This document shows positions 7,024-14,320 of a stretch of 15,195 nucleotides of DNA, piece after piece (positions within the stretch are counted from its first letter, which is position 1; each line of letters opens with the position of its first letter). This DNA comes from an uncultured bacterium (GTDB lineage Bacteria > Patescibacteriota > Patescibacteriia > CAIQCM01): the NCBI GenBank assembly GCA_903870305.1, contig CAIQCM010000001.1, positions 1 through 15,195 on the forward strand. The letters run 5' to 3'. The translations under genes and the position numbers were made by a program. Under the pieces are notes generated by a model, which was not told the origin of the DNA, did not search any database, and saw nothing but the letters and a program-made list of their open reading frames with translations.

Positions 7024-8342
7024 ATTGTCATATGTCAGATAAACTAGAAATCAGCGGACAATTTCAGGATGCCTATGAAGCAATGGAGCGCGGGAACAAA
7101 CATATATTCCTGACCGGGAAAGCGGGGACGGGGAAGTCCACGCTTTTGCGTTATTTCCGCGAGCGCACGCGGCGCGCGACAGCCGTGGTTGCGCCCACCG
7201 GGGTGGCGGCGGTCAACATCGACGGTCAAACGATCCATTCATTCTTCAAGCTGCGGCCGGGCGTGACGGTCGACGAAGCGCGGCATGACGGACGCGCGGC
7301 GCGGAAAGATCAGCTGTTTCAAAAGATCGAGACGATCATCATTGATGAGGTCTCCATGGTTCGCGCCGACCTCATGGACTGCATTGATGCATTTTTACAG
7401 TCAGCGCTAAAAAGCAAAGCGCGGTTCGGCGGCAAACGTCTCGTCATGATCGGCGACCTGCATCAATTGCCGCCCATTGTGCGCGGTGAAGAAGCGGCTG
7501 AGCTTAAAAAGAAGTATACAACGCCTTTCTTCTTTTCATCCGAAGCGATCCGCGATTGTTTGCAACTTGGCATGCTTGAACATATCGAGCTAACGAAGAT
7601 ATATCGTCAGACCGACGAACGGTTCATTGAGATATTAAATGCGGTTAGATGCGGAAATATTTCAGAACGCCAGTTGGCCGAGCTGAATATGCAATACGAT
7701 CCGGAGTTTTCTGATAAAGATGGCAAACATATGCATCTCATGGCGGTTAACGCTCAAGCTGATGATCATAATGAAACAAATTTGGAACGTCTGGGCGGGA
7801 AGGTAGCGATCGCCGAGGGAAAGATAAAAGGCGAGTTTAAAGAGAGCGAATTGCCAACCGATCTTGAATTGCGCCTAAAGAAAGGTGCGCGCGTCATGTT
7901 GGTCAATAACGACTCCCAGGGCCGTTGGGTGAACGGCACGCTGGCAAGCGTGCTGGAAGTTCGCGACGAATCAATCGACGTCAAGCTGGATAATGGTGAG
8001 GTGCTTGAAATTCTTCCGTATACATGGAATAAAGCAAAGACGAAATTCAATCAAGAGTCGGGCGAACTTACGCGAGAAACGCTCGGCAGTTTTACGCAAT
8101 TTCCATTGCGTCTGGCTTGGGCCACAACCATCCATAAGAGCCAGGGCAAGACCTTTGACCGGGTCGTGATCGACCTTGGTCGCGGTGCCTTTGCCGCCGG
8201 ACAATCATACGTCGCTCTCTCGCGCTGTCGGACGCTCGATGGGATCACGCTGAAGCGCCCGGTGCGGCGATCAGACCTCATCATGGATGAACGAATTTTA
8301 CAGTTTGCAAAAGAGTTTGGTGAAAAGAGGGGGACGATATGA
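7020..8342 (+). CDS. PIF1-like superfamily 1B DNA helicase
   Basis: 440 residues. Walker A GKAGTGKST is at 33-41, motif Ia is in APTGVAAVNIDGQTIHSFF, Walker B IIIDEVSM has Asp109-Glu110, and motif III is GDLHQLPPIV. The C-terminal part has TIHKSQGKTFDRVVIDLG and SYVALSRCRTLDGI, the SH3-like and motif V/VI signatures of PIF1 and RecD2. The family unwinds DNA 5' to 3' at R-loops, G-quadruplexes and stalled forks. The protein ends about 40 residues after motif VI, so it lacks the C-terminal additions seen in some bacterial PIF1 proteins. ATG 7020 overlaps the preceding stop; ATG 7032 is an alternative start. Confidence 0.93.
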   Translation: MNCHMSDKLEISGQFQDAYEAMERGNKHIFLTGKAGTGKSTLLRYFRERTRRATAVVAPTGVAAVNIDGQTIHSFFKLRPGVTVDEARHDGRAARKDQLFQKIETIIIDEVSMVRADLMDCIDAFLQSALKSKARFGGKRLVMIGDLHQLPPIVRGEEAAELKKKYTTPFFFSSEAIRDCLQLGMLEHIELTKIYRQTDERFIEILNAVRCGNISERQLAELNMQYDPEFSDKDGKHMHLMAVNAQADDHNETNLERLGGKVAIAEGKIKGEFKESELPTDLELRLKKGARVMLVNNDSQGRWVNGTLASVLEVRDESIDVKLDNGEVLEILPYTWNKAKTKFNQESGELTRETLGSFTQFPLRLAWATTIHKSQGKTFDRVVIDLGRGAFAAGQSYVALSRCRTLDGITLKRPVRRSDLIMDERILQFAKEFGEKRGTI

Positions 8343-8377
8343 ATGAACGAATATCTAATGTCTAATATCTAATCCGT
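8343..8377. repeat. 7-bp tandem repeat after the helicase stop
   Basis: AATATCT, AATGTCT and AATATCT run in exact 7-base phase from 8350 to 8370. Degenerate copies flank them: ATGAACG just after the stop codon, and AATCCGT after. No complementary arm is nearby, unlike the arrays near 313 and 5444. The array lies between the stop and the terminator hairpin. Confidence 0.7.
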
Positions 8378-8380
8378 ATT

Positions 8381-8413
8381 TAAAACATCCTTCAGCGATT
8401 GAAGGATGTTTTA
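8381..8413. terminator. Bidirectional intrinsic terminator between converging units
   Basis: A perfect 14-bp stem (8381-8394 with 8400-8413) encloses the loop GCGAT. Each arm ends in a TTTTA or TAAAA tract, so a U-rich tail is present on both strands. It lies between the plus-strand helicase and the minus-strand DUF5666 gene and should end transcription from both sides. Confidence 0.9.
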
Positions 8414-8425
8414 AAATTCTGCTTC

Positions 8426-8899
8426 TTATTTTCCTTGTACCGGAGCGGGTTGACCGCCCGGGACGCCGGGGGTGACGGAGCCGGCTGGACGGATCTGGAT
8501 GTTCGTCGCGGTCACGGTGCCGTCGGGGTTTGCCGTGCCGTTAACCATGACATTCTCACCCACCGTAAGATCGGCGGCGGTGCCCGAGGTGGTTTTGCCG
8601 ATCGCGGTTGAAGGCGCGAAGAAAACGATCTGCGAGCCGCCGGCGCGATTCTTCACCGTGATGCTTTTGGCATCAACCGACAAGATATCGCCATTCACAA
8701 ATCCGCTACCGCCTCGGAGCCGCGCGCCAGCCGCGCCGCCCGGCGTATTACTATTTCCGCGCATACCCGCGAATTGTCCGCTTGTTGGTCGTGCGGGTGA
8801 GAGCGATTGTCCGTATTTCATGCCGCCGAAAAATCCGCCGCCGCCCGCAATGACGAGGGTTACAACGATCGCGATAATAAGATTTTTTGATGCCTTCAT
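8426..8899 (-). CDS. Membrane-anchored DUF5666 protein, last gene of the exporter operon
   Basis: 157 residues. A short basic start (MKASKN) leads into a single hydrophobic segment at about 7-27 (IIAIVVTLVIAGGGGFFGG), which is either an anchor or a signal peptide. A Gly/Ala/Arg-rich linker runs to about 65. The DUF5666 beta domain follows, with VNGDILSVDAKSITVKNRAG, then VGENVMVNGTANPDGTVTA and TNIQI, and a Pro/Gly-rich tail. The domain resembles an OB-like barrel of unknown function, here facing outside. It lies 61 bases after the permease gene; that gap holds a heptad-repeat array. A second DUF5666 gene lies upstream in the same operon. Confidence 0.8.
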   Translation of the reverse strand: MKASKNLIIAIVVTLVIAGGGGFFGGMKYGQSLSPARPTSGQFAGMRGNSNTPGGAAGARLRGGSGFVNGDILSVDAKSITVKNRAGGSQIVFFAPSTAIGKTTSGTAADLTVGENVMVNGTANPDGTVTATNIQIRPAGSVTPGVPGGQPAPVQGK

Positions 8900-8927
8900 A
8901 TGATTATTGTTATTATTTAATATTTAT

Positions 8928-8958
8928 TTGGAAATTGGTTCTTGGTTCTTGGTTGTTG
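8928..8958. repeat. 7-bp tandem repeat after the permease stop
   Basis: On the plus strand TTGGAAA, TTGGTTC, TTGGTTC and TTGGTTG run in exact 7-base phase from 8928, followed by TTG. Read in the direction of transcription, repeated GAACCAA words begin two bases after the permease stop codon. No complementary arm is close by. The following bases, up to the next start, are very AT-rich. Confidence 0.75.
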
Positions 8959-8960
8959 TG

Positions 8961-10184
8961 TTACTCGTATCGCAGCGCCTCGATCGGACTCAGCTTCGCA
9001 GCGCGGCTCGCCGGATAATAGCCGAAGATGAGCCCGATCGCCGCGGAAACGCCGAAGGCGAGAAGAACGGAAGACAGGGAAACCGTGGTGGCGATGCCGG
9101 CGAATTTGGTCACGCCCCAAGCCAAGATCCACCCGAGAGCCGTGCCGATGATCCCGCCGATCAAGGTCAACATGATCGCTTCCGCCAAGAATTGCAGCGT
9201 GATATCGCGGTTCTTGCCGCCGATGGCTTTTCGCAAACCGATCTCGCGCGTGCGTTCGGTCACTGTCGTAAGCATCATGTTCATGATGCCGATGCCGCCG
9301 ACGAGGAGCGAAATGCCGGCGATCGCAGCCAGCAAGAAGGTGAAGGTGTTGGTCACCGACGATGCCGCGGCAAGGATGTCGGCTTGGTTCAAAACGCTGA
9401 AATCGGCCAGCGTCGGATCGCTGATCTTGTGGCGGGCGAGGAGAAGATCGGTGACCTGTTGCTGAACATCAGACATTGATTTGGAGTCCTGCGCCTGAAT
9501 ATTGATGCTGCTCACATATGTTTGTCCGGAAAGGAATCTTTGCGCCGTGGTGATGGGCACGATGATCACATCGTCTTGGTTGTTGAAACCGGTTCCGCCT
9601 TTTGCCACGGTTACGCCGATGACCTTAAAATCAACTTTGTTTATCTTGACGGTCTGCCCCGTCGGATCGGTGCCGGCGCCAAAAAGATCGTCGCGAGTGG
9701 TGGGGCCGAGCACGGCAACTTTTGAATAGGCGGTGACGCTTTGGTCGGTGATGAACGAGCCAAGATCCATGGTCACATTGTGGACCGTGGCATAATCCGG
9801 TTCGCCGCCAACCACCGAGGTGTTGGTATTCGTGCCCTTGGCCGTTACCTGATAGCGGCGGCTTACTTCGGGGGAAATGGCGGTAATGTTCGTCACTGTC
9901 GAATCAATGGCGCTGGCGTCGTCCAGCGTCAGCGTTTGCGCCGAGCCGCGGCCGGCGGAAACCGCCGCGCCCGGGACGCGTTGCGCCCCCGGAGTGACGA
10001 CGAGCAAATTTGATCCGATCGATTGGATCGATGATTGGATCGAACTTTGTGCGCCTTGGCCGACCGAGATCATGGCAATGACCGAGCCGATACCGATCAC
10101 GATGCCGAGAACGGTCAACCCCGACCGCACTTTGTTCACGGTCACGGCTGAATATGTTTCTTCGAGAAGATCAGTAATGCGCAT
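8961..10184 (-). CDS. MacB-type ABC transporter permease
   Basis: 407 residues. The N-terminal helix at about 20-45 (SGLTVLGIVIGIGSVIAMIS) is typical of MacB/FtsX-family permeases. A large extracytoplasmic periplasmic-core domain runs from about 50 to 270, with GRGSAQTLTLDDA and VVGGEPDYA. Three C-terminal helices follow, around 280-405. They include GGIGIMNMMLTTVTERTREI, the conserved coupling segment GLRKAIGGKNRDI and the ending GYYPASRAAKLSPIEALRYE. MacB proteins do not move substrate through the membrane; they use ATP to drive export or extraction from the outer face. Four bases separate it from the ATPase gene. With no outer-membrane partner visible, a YknYZ-like role is the better analogy. 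Confidence 0.93.
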   Translation of the reverse strand: MRITDLLEETYSAVTVNKVRSGLTVLGIVIGIGSVIAMISVGQGAQSSIQSSIQSIGSNLLVVTPGAQRVPGAAVSAGRGSAQTLTLDDASAIDSTVTNITAISPEVSRRYQVTAKGTNTNTSVVGGEPDYATVHNVTMDLGSFITDQSVTAYSKVAVLGPTTRDDLFGAGTDPTGQTVKINKVDFKVIGVTVAKGGTGFNNQDDVIIVPITTAQRFLSGQTYVSSINIQAQDSKSMSDVQQQVTDLLLARHKISDPTLADFSVLNQADILAAASSVTNTFTFLLAAIAGISLLVGGIGIMNMMLTTVTERTREIGLRKAIGGKNRDITLQFLAEAIMLTLIGGIIGTALGWILAWGVTKFAGIATTVSLSSVLLAFGVSAAIGLIFGYYPASRAAKLSPIEALRYE

Positions 10185-10188
10185 GTTT

Positions 10189-10890
10189 TTAGGTTGTGCT
10201 TATGACGCGATCCTTATTGATCTCGTCTTTCACAATGAGTCCGTCGCGCAGCATGATGATGCGCTTGGCGTGCGCGGCGACGTCGGGTTCATGGGTGATC
10301 ATGACGATCGTCCTACCTTCCTCATTAAGTTTTTCGAGTGTTGCGAGGACGATCTCGCCGGTTTTCGAATCAAGATTTCCGGTGGGCTCGTCGGCAAGGA
10401 GGAGCGATGGGTTGTTCACGAGCGCGCGTGCGATCGCCACCCGCTGCATTTGTCCGCCCGAGATCTGGTTAGAGAGGTATTTGAAGCGCGCTTCGTCCAT
10501 GCCCGCGGCCTTAAGCGCGTTCTTTGCTCGTTGCTCTCGCTGTTCTTTTGGCACGCCGGCGTAAATAAGCGGCAACGCGACGTTGCGCAAGACCGTGGCA
10601 CGCGGCAGTAGATTGAAGGCCTGGAAAACAAAGCCGATCTTTTTCATGCGGAAGTCCGCCGACTCGTCTTGCGTAAGCGACGAAGCATCATGCCCGTCAA
10701 TGAGGTACTGTCCCAAGGTCGGCGTATCAAGCGCGCCCAAGATATGCATGAGCGTGGATTTTCCGCTCCCCGAGGGGCCCATGATCGCCACATACTCGCC
10801 ATTATTCACTGTAAAAGTGATACCTTTAAGCACCGGCGTTTCCATGTCGCCGTTCTTATAGGTTTTGGTAATGTTTCGGCATTCGATCAT
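10189..10890 (-). CDS. ABC transporter ATP-binding protein, MacB/LolD type
   Basis: 233 residues with a complete nucleotide-binding domain: Walker A GPSGSGKST at 38-46, Q-loop Gln90 (FVFQAFNLLP), signature ISGGQ at 143-147, Walker B LLLADEP with Glu168 as catalytic base, and switch His200. The segments FQAFNLLP and TGNLDSKTGE are typical of the LolD/MacB/FtsE branch. It should pair with the separate permease encoded four bases downstream. It starts four bases after the adaptor gene, so the exporter parts are made together. Confidence 0.95.
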   Translation of the reverse strand: MIECRNITKTYKNGDMETPVLKGITFTVNNGEYVAIMGPSGSGKSTLMHILGALDTPTLGQYLIDGHDASSLTQDESADFRMKKIGFVFQAFNLLPRATVLRNVALPLIYAGVPKEQREQRAKNALKAAGMDEARFKYLSNQISGGQMQRVAIARALVNNPSLLLADEPTGNLDSKTGEIVLATLEKLNEEGRTIVMITHEPDVAAHAKRIIMLRDGLIVKDEINKDRVISTT

Positions 10891-10894
10891 AGGT

Positions 10895-12661
10895 CTAGTT
10901 GCCGCGGAAGGCCGCGCCGCCGCCGCCGGTTACCCCGCGAAGCGCGCCGCCGCCAAGGCCCGGGATGGCCGAGGTGGTCGAGGTTGTTGCTTTGGCGGTG
11001 CCCCCCGTTGTTATGGTTTGCGTCACAACCTCGTCGCCTTCGTTAAGACCGCTGGTTATTTCGGTATCGGTGTCGTTGGCAATACCGATTACCACATTCG
11101 TTCTGACCGGGGCATTGTTCACGAGCGTCTGAACATACGATTGCGTTCCTTGGGTTTTGATCGCCTCGTTGGGAACGTACAGAACGTCGACATCGGTCTG
11201 GGTAATGATGGCGGCGGAAACGCTCATGCCGGCTTTAATGCGATCGTCTTGGGTATCGAAAACGATCTTCACGTTGTAGGAAACAACGCCCTGCGATACC
11301 GTGCCAATGAGGTCGATTGAACTGACCTCGCCGGTTATTATCAAGTTGTCGATGGCGTCAAAGGCGAGCGTGGCTTTTTGTCCGATCTTGATCTTGGCGA
11401 CATCGGTTTCGTTGAGGGAAACATTGGCAACCTGCTGGTCGGCGATCAGCGTGGCAATCGTCGTGCCGGAAGAGACCTGCTGGCCTAAGGCGACCGGAAG
11501 CACCGCGATCGAGCCGGCAAACGGCGCGCGAACGGTATAATAAGCCAAGGTTTGTTGGTCGTTTAAGAGCGCGTTCTGCGACTTCTCAATGTTTAACTGG
11601 GACGATTTTATGTCCAGCGGATCGGGCCCGGCCGTGATCGCCGCGATGGATGCTTGTTTTTCAGCAATGCTTTGCAATGATGTCGTGATCGTATTCTGAC
11701 TCGACAGAATTGTTTGTTGGACTCCCGAGATGCTGGAAAGATGTCCATTGATCGTGCTGGTGAAGCTGTTGAGCTGGTTAAGCTGGGTGGCGGAAAGCGC
11801 GATCGGCTTGACGTTATTTTGCGTCAACATGTCGTTATAGAACTGGACCAAACTGGCGGTGTCCTTGATCGCTTCGGCGATCGTGCCGGTCGTCGCGTAC
11901 GTTTCGTTGATGATCGCGGTGATCTGGTCGGGAGTGGAAGTGCCGGTTATGTTCTTGAAATCGGAAAAATTCTTGTTATAAGCGCTAACGGCGGTTTGGT
12001 AAGAGTCGAAGGCATTGTTACGGTATTGATCCGAAGTGGTATTGTATGGCCTGATCGAATTGGCGTAAAAATCCATGTTTTCTTGATTTTTGTTGGCTTC
12101 ATTGCCCATGAGCACGTCCTGAAGGCCGGTCATGATGTTGGGAAGGTCCAAAAAAGCGTTGGTGACGGCGGTCGAGCCGCTGACATAAGCGTTTGCAAGG
12201 TCTGTTTGAGCGTTTTGTTTGGAGGATTGCGCTTGTGCCAGGGAGTTCTGCGCCTGAAGCAAAGCAAGGGGCGTCGCCGGCTCCTGGAGTTTTTGCAGAG
12301 ACAATTTGGCGCTGTCGAGCGACGCTTGGTCGTTTCTAAGCGTTTGCTGCAGGTTGGTTTGGTCGAGGCGCGCGATGACGTCCCCCGCGGCGACTTTTTG
12401 GCCGACGGTAATCGGCAAGGACGTGATCGTGCTTCCCACTTGCGGGTTGATGTTGACCTGATTAGTGCTTGCCACTTGTCCGGTGCCGCTAACCGAAACG
12501 CTGATCGTTCCTTTGGCCGCGGTCGCGGTTACATAACGGGTCGTGATTGGAACCTTGGTGGCATTTTTGTAAATATAATAACCGCCGACGGCCACCGCGA
12601 TCACGACGACTCCGATAAATAATTTATTTTTAAGAAGTTTTTTGATGAAGTTCATAATCAA
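10895..12661 (-). CDS. HlyD/MacA-like membrane-fusion adaptor with enlarged hairpin domain
   Basis: 588 residues, much longer than the roughly 370 of MacA. One membrane anchor lies at about 13-30. The first lipoyl half is near GTGQVASTNQVNINPQVG to GDVIARLDQTN. A long helical region from about 115 to 345 follows, rich in Q, N, S, T and A. The second lipoyl half starts at VRAPFAGSIAVLPV, then a beta-barrel and membrane-proximal domain with YVPNEAIKTQGTQSYV. The tail is glycine-rich (PGLGGGALRGVTGGGG). Adaptors of this type join a MacB-type transporter to the outside; YknX of Bacillus does so without TolC. Helical hairpins normally meet TolC, so an enlarged one here is notable. It sits one base after the upstream DUF5666 gene. 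Confidence 0.9.
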   Translation of the reverse strand: MIMNFIKKLLKNKLFIGVVVIAVAVGGYYIYKNATKVPITTRYVTATAAKGTISVSVSGTGQVASTNQVNINPQVGSTITSLPITVGQKVAAGDVIARLDQTNLQQTLRNDQASLDSAKLSLQKLQEPATPLALLQAQNSLAQAQSSKQNAQTDLANAYVSGSTAVTNAFLDLPNIMTGLQDVLMGNEANKNQENMDFYANSIRPYNTTSDQYRNNAFDSYQTAVSAYNKNFSDFKNITGTSTPDQITAIINETYATTGTIAEAIKDTASLVQFYNDMLTQNNVKPIALSATQLNQLNSFTSTINGHLSSISGVQQTILSSQNTITTSLQSIAEKQASIAAITAGPDPLDIKSSQLNIEKSQNALLNDQQTLAYYTVRAPFAGSIAVLPVALGQQVSSGTTIATLIADQQVANVSLNETDVAKIKIGQKATLAFDAIDNLIITGEVSSIDLIGTVSQGVVSYNVKIVFDTQDDRIKAGMSVSAAIITQTDVDVLYVPNEAIKTQGTQSYVQTLVNNAPVRTNVVIGIANDTDTEITSGLNEGDEVVTQTITTGGTAKATTSTTSAIPGLGGGALRGVTGGGGAAFRGN

Positions 12662-12662
12662 T

Positions 12663-13202
12663 TTAATAATTTAAAGTAGGAGCGGGGGGAACGTTCACCG
12701 TCGCCGGCGGCGCGCCAAAGACGCGGATGATCTCGGCGTTCACCGTACCGTTATTTTGCGGCTGGCCGATCACCGTCACCCTGTCGTCAATGCGAAGATC
12801 CGACGGCCCGAGCCGCGTCCGTCCTTTTATGATACTCGTTTTAGCGGTAACGATGATCATCTTTTCCACGCCGTCGCCGCCCTTGATGACGAAACCGTCG
12901 CCGCTTATCGAGGCGATCGTGCCGGCCGTGCCGTGACCGTTCATCATATCTTTGCCGGAAAAACCGCGCGTGAGGTCGCCCGCCGGTCCGCCGAAGACCT
13001 GATTATAATTATTACCCCAGCCGTAAGAGAACGAGGCCTTGCGGAAACCGACATACATGCCCAATTGGAAGATGAGCAGCGCCGATGCGAGGGCGATGAA
13101 TATTTTTAGCGCCAAGCCGAACCGTCGCGAACGAAAAAACGACGAAACAACGGGCGACGCGGCGGGAGAATGTTGGTCTTCGTTTTTGATAGGCGTATCC
13201 AT
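12663..13202 (-). CDS. Membrane-anchored DUF5666-like protein, upstream copy
   Basis: 179 residues. A cytoplasmic stretch of about 30 residues precedes one membrane segment at about 31-52 (ALKIFIALASALLIFQLGMY). The outside part has a Gly-rich linker, then a DUF5666-like beta domain from about residue 93: GTIASISGDGFVIKGG, a TAKTSIIKG strand, DLRIDDRVTVIGQPQNNGTV and NAEIIRVFG. A Pro-rich tail closes it. It has the same architecture as the protein at the end of the operon but little obvious identity. Two bases separate it from the candidate anti-sigma gene and one base from the adaptor gene. A role as partner or substrate of the exporter is inferred from position alone. Confidence 0.75.
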   Translation of the reverse strand: MDTPIKNEDQHSPAASPVVSSFFRSRRFGLALKIFIALASALLIFQLGMYVGFRKASFSYGWGNNYNQVFGGPAGDLTRGFSGKDMMNGHGTAGTIASISGDGFVIKGGDGVEKMIIVTAKTSIIKGRTRLGPSDLRIDDRVTVIGQPQNNGTVNAEIIRVFGAPPATVNVPPAPTLNY

Positions 13203-13204
13203 GG

Positions 13205-13606
13205 TTAAATATTGTTCACGGTTTTAAGTCGATGCACCGGCGCCATTCGTCTGGCATAAGCGGCGATGAATTTGATCGCGATCATGAGCACGACGACCTC
13301 GGCGACCAGCTCGGCCCCGGCGAGCGCTGGAAACGATTCGAGCAAGCTCATGCCAAAGTCCTGCCAATTCATAAGCACTTCTTTGAGGTCGATGAAAACG
13401 AGCGAGAAATATTGCATAAAGCCGGAGGCAAAAAGCTCGTGCATAAAAGCGCTGCAAATATAGACGAGCGAAACCGAAGCGGTGGCGCCGACGACCGAAG
13501 CGATCGCAAAACGCCAAATGGCTTTTTGGCGCATTTGTTCATCATGTATGCTCTTCATTACCCGTTCCAATAAGTTTTGCGGAAGACGCGTTTCGCTATA
13601 AGTCAT
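13205..13606 (-). CDS. Small membrane protein following an ECF sigma factor, candidate anti-sigma factor
   Basis: 133 residues. The N-terminus, about 30 residues (LPQNLLERVMKSIHDEQMRQ), is charged, helical and probably cytoplasmic. Hydrophobic segments follow at about 31-58 and 95-115, with a loop between them that is itself partly hydrophobic, and a basic C-terminus. A cytoplasmic helix joined to a membrane domain just downstream of a sigma gene is the usual design of a membrane anti-sigma factor. The zinc anti-sigma motif (HxxxCxxC) is absent, so it would belong to another class. I do not recognise a named family with certainty. The gene lies 44 bases after the sigma gene, with a terminator-like hairpin between them. 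Confidence 0.65.
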   Translation of the reverse strand: MTYSETRLPQNLLERVMKSIHDEQMRQKAIWRFAIASVVGATASVSLVYICSAFMHELFASGFMQYFSLVFIDLKEVLMNWQDFGMSLLESFPALAGAELVAEVVVLMIAIKFIAAYARRMAPVHRLKTVNNI

Positions 13607-13616
13607 GATATTTATA

Positions 13617-13648
13617 CGAAAAAATTCGCTTTTTTGGTGCGAATTTTG
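13617..13648 (-). terminator. Terminator-like hairpin between sigma factor and downstream operon
   Basis: On the minus strand AAAATTCGC (13648-13640) pairs perfectly with GCGAATTTT (13630-13622) around a nine-base loop, and the stem runs into a six-T tract. This begins three bases after the sigma stop codon. It may cut most transcripts after the sigma gene and so set the ratio of sigma factor to exporter, or it may mark a true operon end. Confidence 0.6.
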
Positions 13649-13650
13649 TT

Positions 13651-14232
13651 CTAGACCTGGTTTTTGTCTAAATAAAGCCGTAAATTGATGACCGCGCGGC
13701 GGTGCCGGCTTTTTATCGTGTGCAGGGGTTCGTTCAGTGTCTCAGATATTTCTCTGAAATTAAGTCCTTCTTTATAGTAGAGTGACAAGACCTTTTGGTA
13801 GGCGGGAGACAATTTTTCCATCGCTGAACTTAAAATTCGGCTTAAAATAGAGTGTTCCGCCATGTCGGCGGGGGAGGCGACAGATGAAGCGAATGTATCA
13901 ATGATAAAATTGTTGCCGTTCTCATCGTCAAAAGTGCTCATTGGCACGGCGCGCTTTTTTTTGAGCATGTCGAGGCAGGTATTTTTGGCGATCTCCAGCA
14001 CCCACGCCTTAAAGTTTTTTTGCGGATCGATCTTCTTCAGGTTGCGCCAAACCTTAACGAATGTTTCCTGAACCGCGTCGTCGGCTTCATCTTGGTTCCC
14101 TAAATATCGCAATGAAGAGCCGTAAACAACGGATAAGTGGCTTTCCACCAACCGTTCCAAGGCCTTGTCGTTACCCGCCTTGGCCAAAAGGATCAGTTCG
14201 TTCTCCGGAATGGTTGTTGAGATATATTCCAT
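13651..14232 (-). CDS. ECF-type RNA polymerase sigma factor
   Basis: 193 residues from ATG 14232. Region 2 spans about 25-95, with the core-binding and -10-reading stretch DEADDAVQETFVKVWRNLKK and the following FKAWVLEIAKNTCLDMLKKK. Region 4 spans about 138-188 as a helix-turn-helix: LSPAYQKVLSLYYKEGLNFR, then EISETLNEPLHTIKSRHRRA. There is no region 1 or 3, as in ECF (group 4) sigma factors. The linker between the domains is long and acidic. A longer start at ATG 14253 (MIGYIVS) is possible. The shorter one is preferred because a -10-like TATATT lies inside the extra stretch. As first gene it probably controls the exporter operon behind it, and perhaps itself. Confidence 0.92.
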   Translation of the reverse strand: MEYISTTIPENELILLAKAGNDKALERLVESHLSVVYGSSLRYLGNQDEADDAVQETFVKVWRNLKKIDPQKNFKAWVLEIAKNTCLDMLKKKRAVPMSTFDDENGNNFIIDTFASSVASPADMAEHSILSRILSSAMEKLSPAYQKVLSLYYKEGLNFREISETLNEPLHTIKSRHRRAVINLRLYLDKNQV

Positions 14233-14238
14233 AGAGAC

Positions 14239-14244
14239 AATATA
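14239..14244 (-). promoter_or_regulatory. Candidate -10 element of the sigma-factor gene, leaderless
   Basis: TATATT on the minus strand, preceded by GGG, ends six bases before ATG 14232. Transcription would then start at or next to the ATG. No good -35 lies 17 bases upstream; a TTGAAA occurs at 14272-14267 but with a 22-base spacer. The operon may use a non-standard promoter read by its own sigma factor. Confidence 0.3.
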
Positions 14245-14290
14245 CCCTATCATGTTACTTCATTCGTTTCAATCCCGCCATTCAATTATA

Positions 14291-14300
14291 TAGACGTCTA
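14291..14300. promoter_or_regulatory. 10-bp perfect palindrome in the sigma/lysS divergent region
   Basis: TAGACGTCTA is self-complementary. It lies near the middle of the 14254-14361 intergenic region, upstream of both divergent genes and 20 bases ahead of the lysS -35. It is a possible operator, but its short length makes chance occurrence plausible. Confidence 0.25.
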
Positions 14301-14320
14301 AACACTCGTTCGTTTACGCT

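Noticed and set aside
8426..8899. Plus-strand open frame of 143 residues at 8472-8903
   Set aside because: The minus-strand protein has a membrane anchor and DUF5666 pattern in operon context; the plus-strand frame is its shadow.
11714..12622. 302-residue open frame on the plus strand opposite the adaptor gene
   Set aside because: The minus-strand frame has clear HlyD family motifs. The plus-strand translation has no recognisable motif and follows from the GC-rich codon structure of the real gene.
13612..13617. TATAAA on the minus strand as a promoter for the candidate anti-sigma gene
   Set aside because: It is only five bases from the ATG and has no -35-like partner, so transcription would begin inside the coding sequence.
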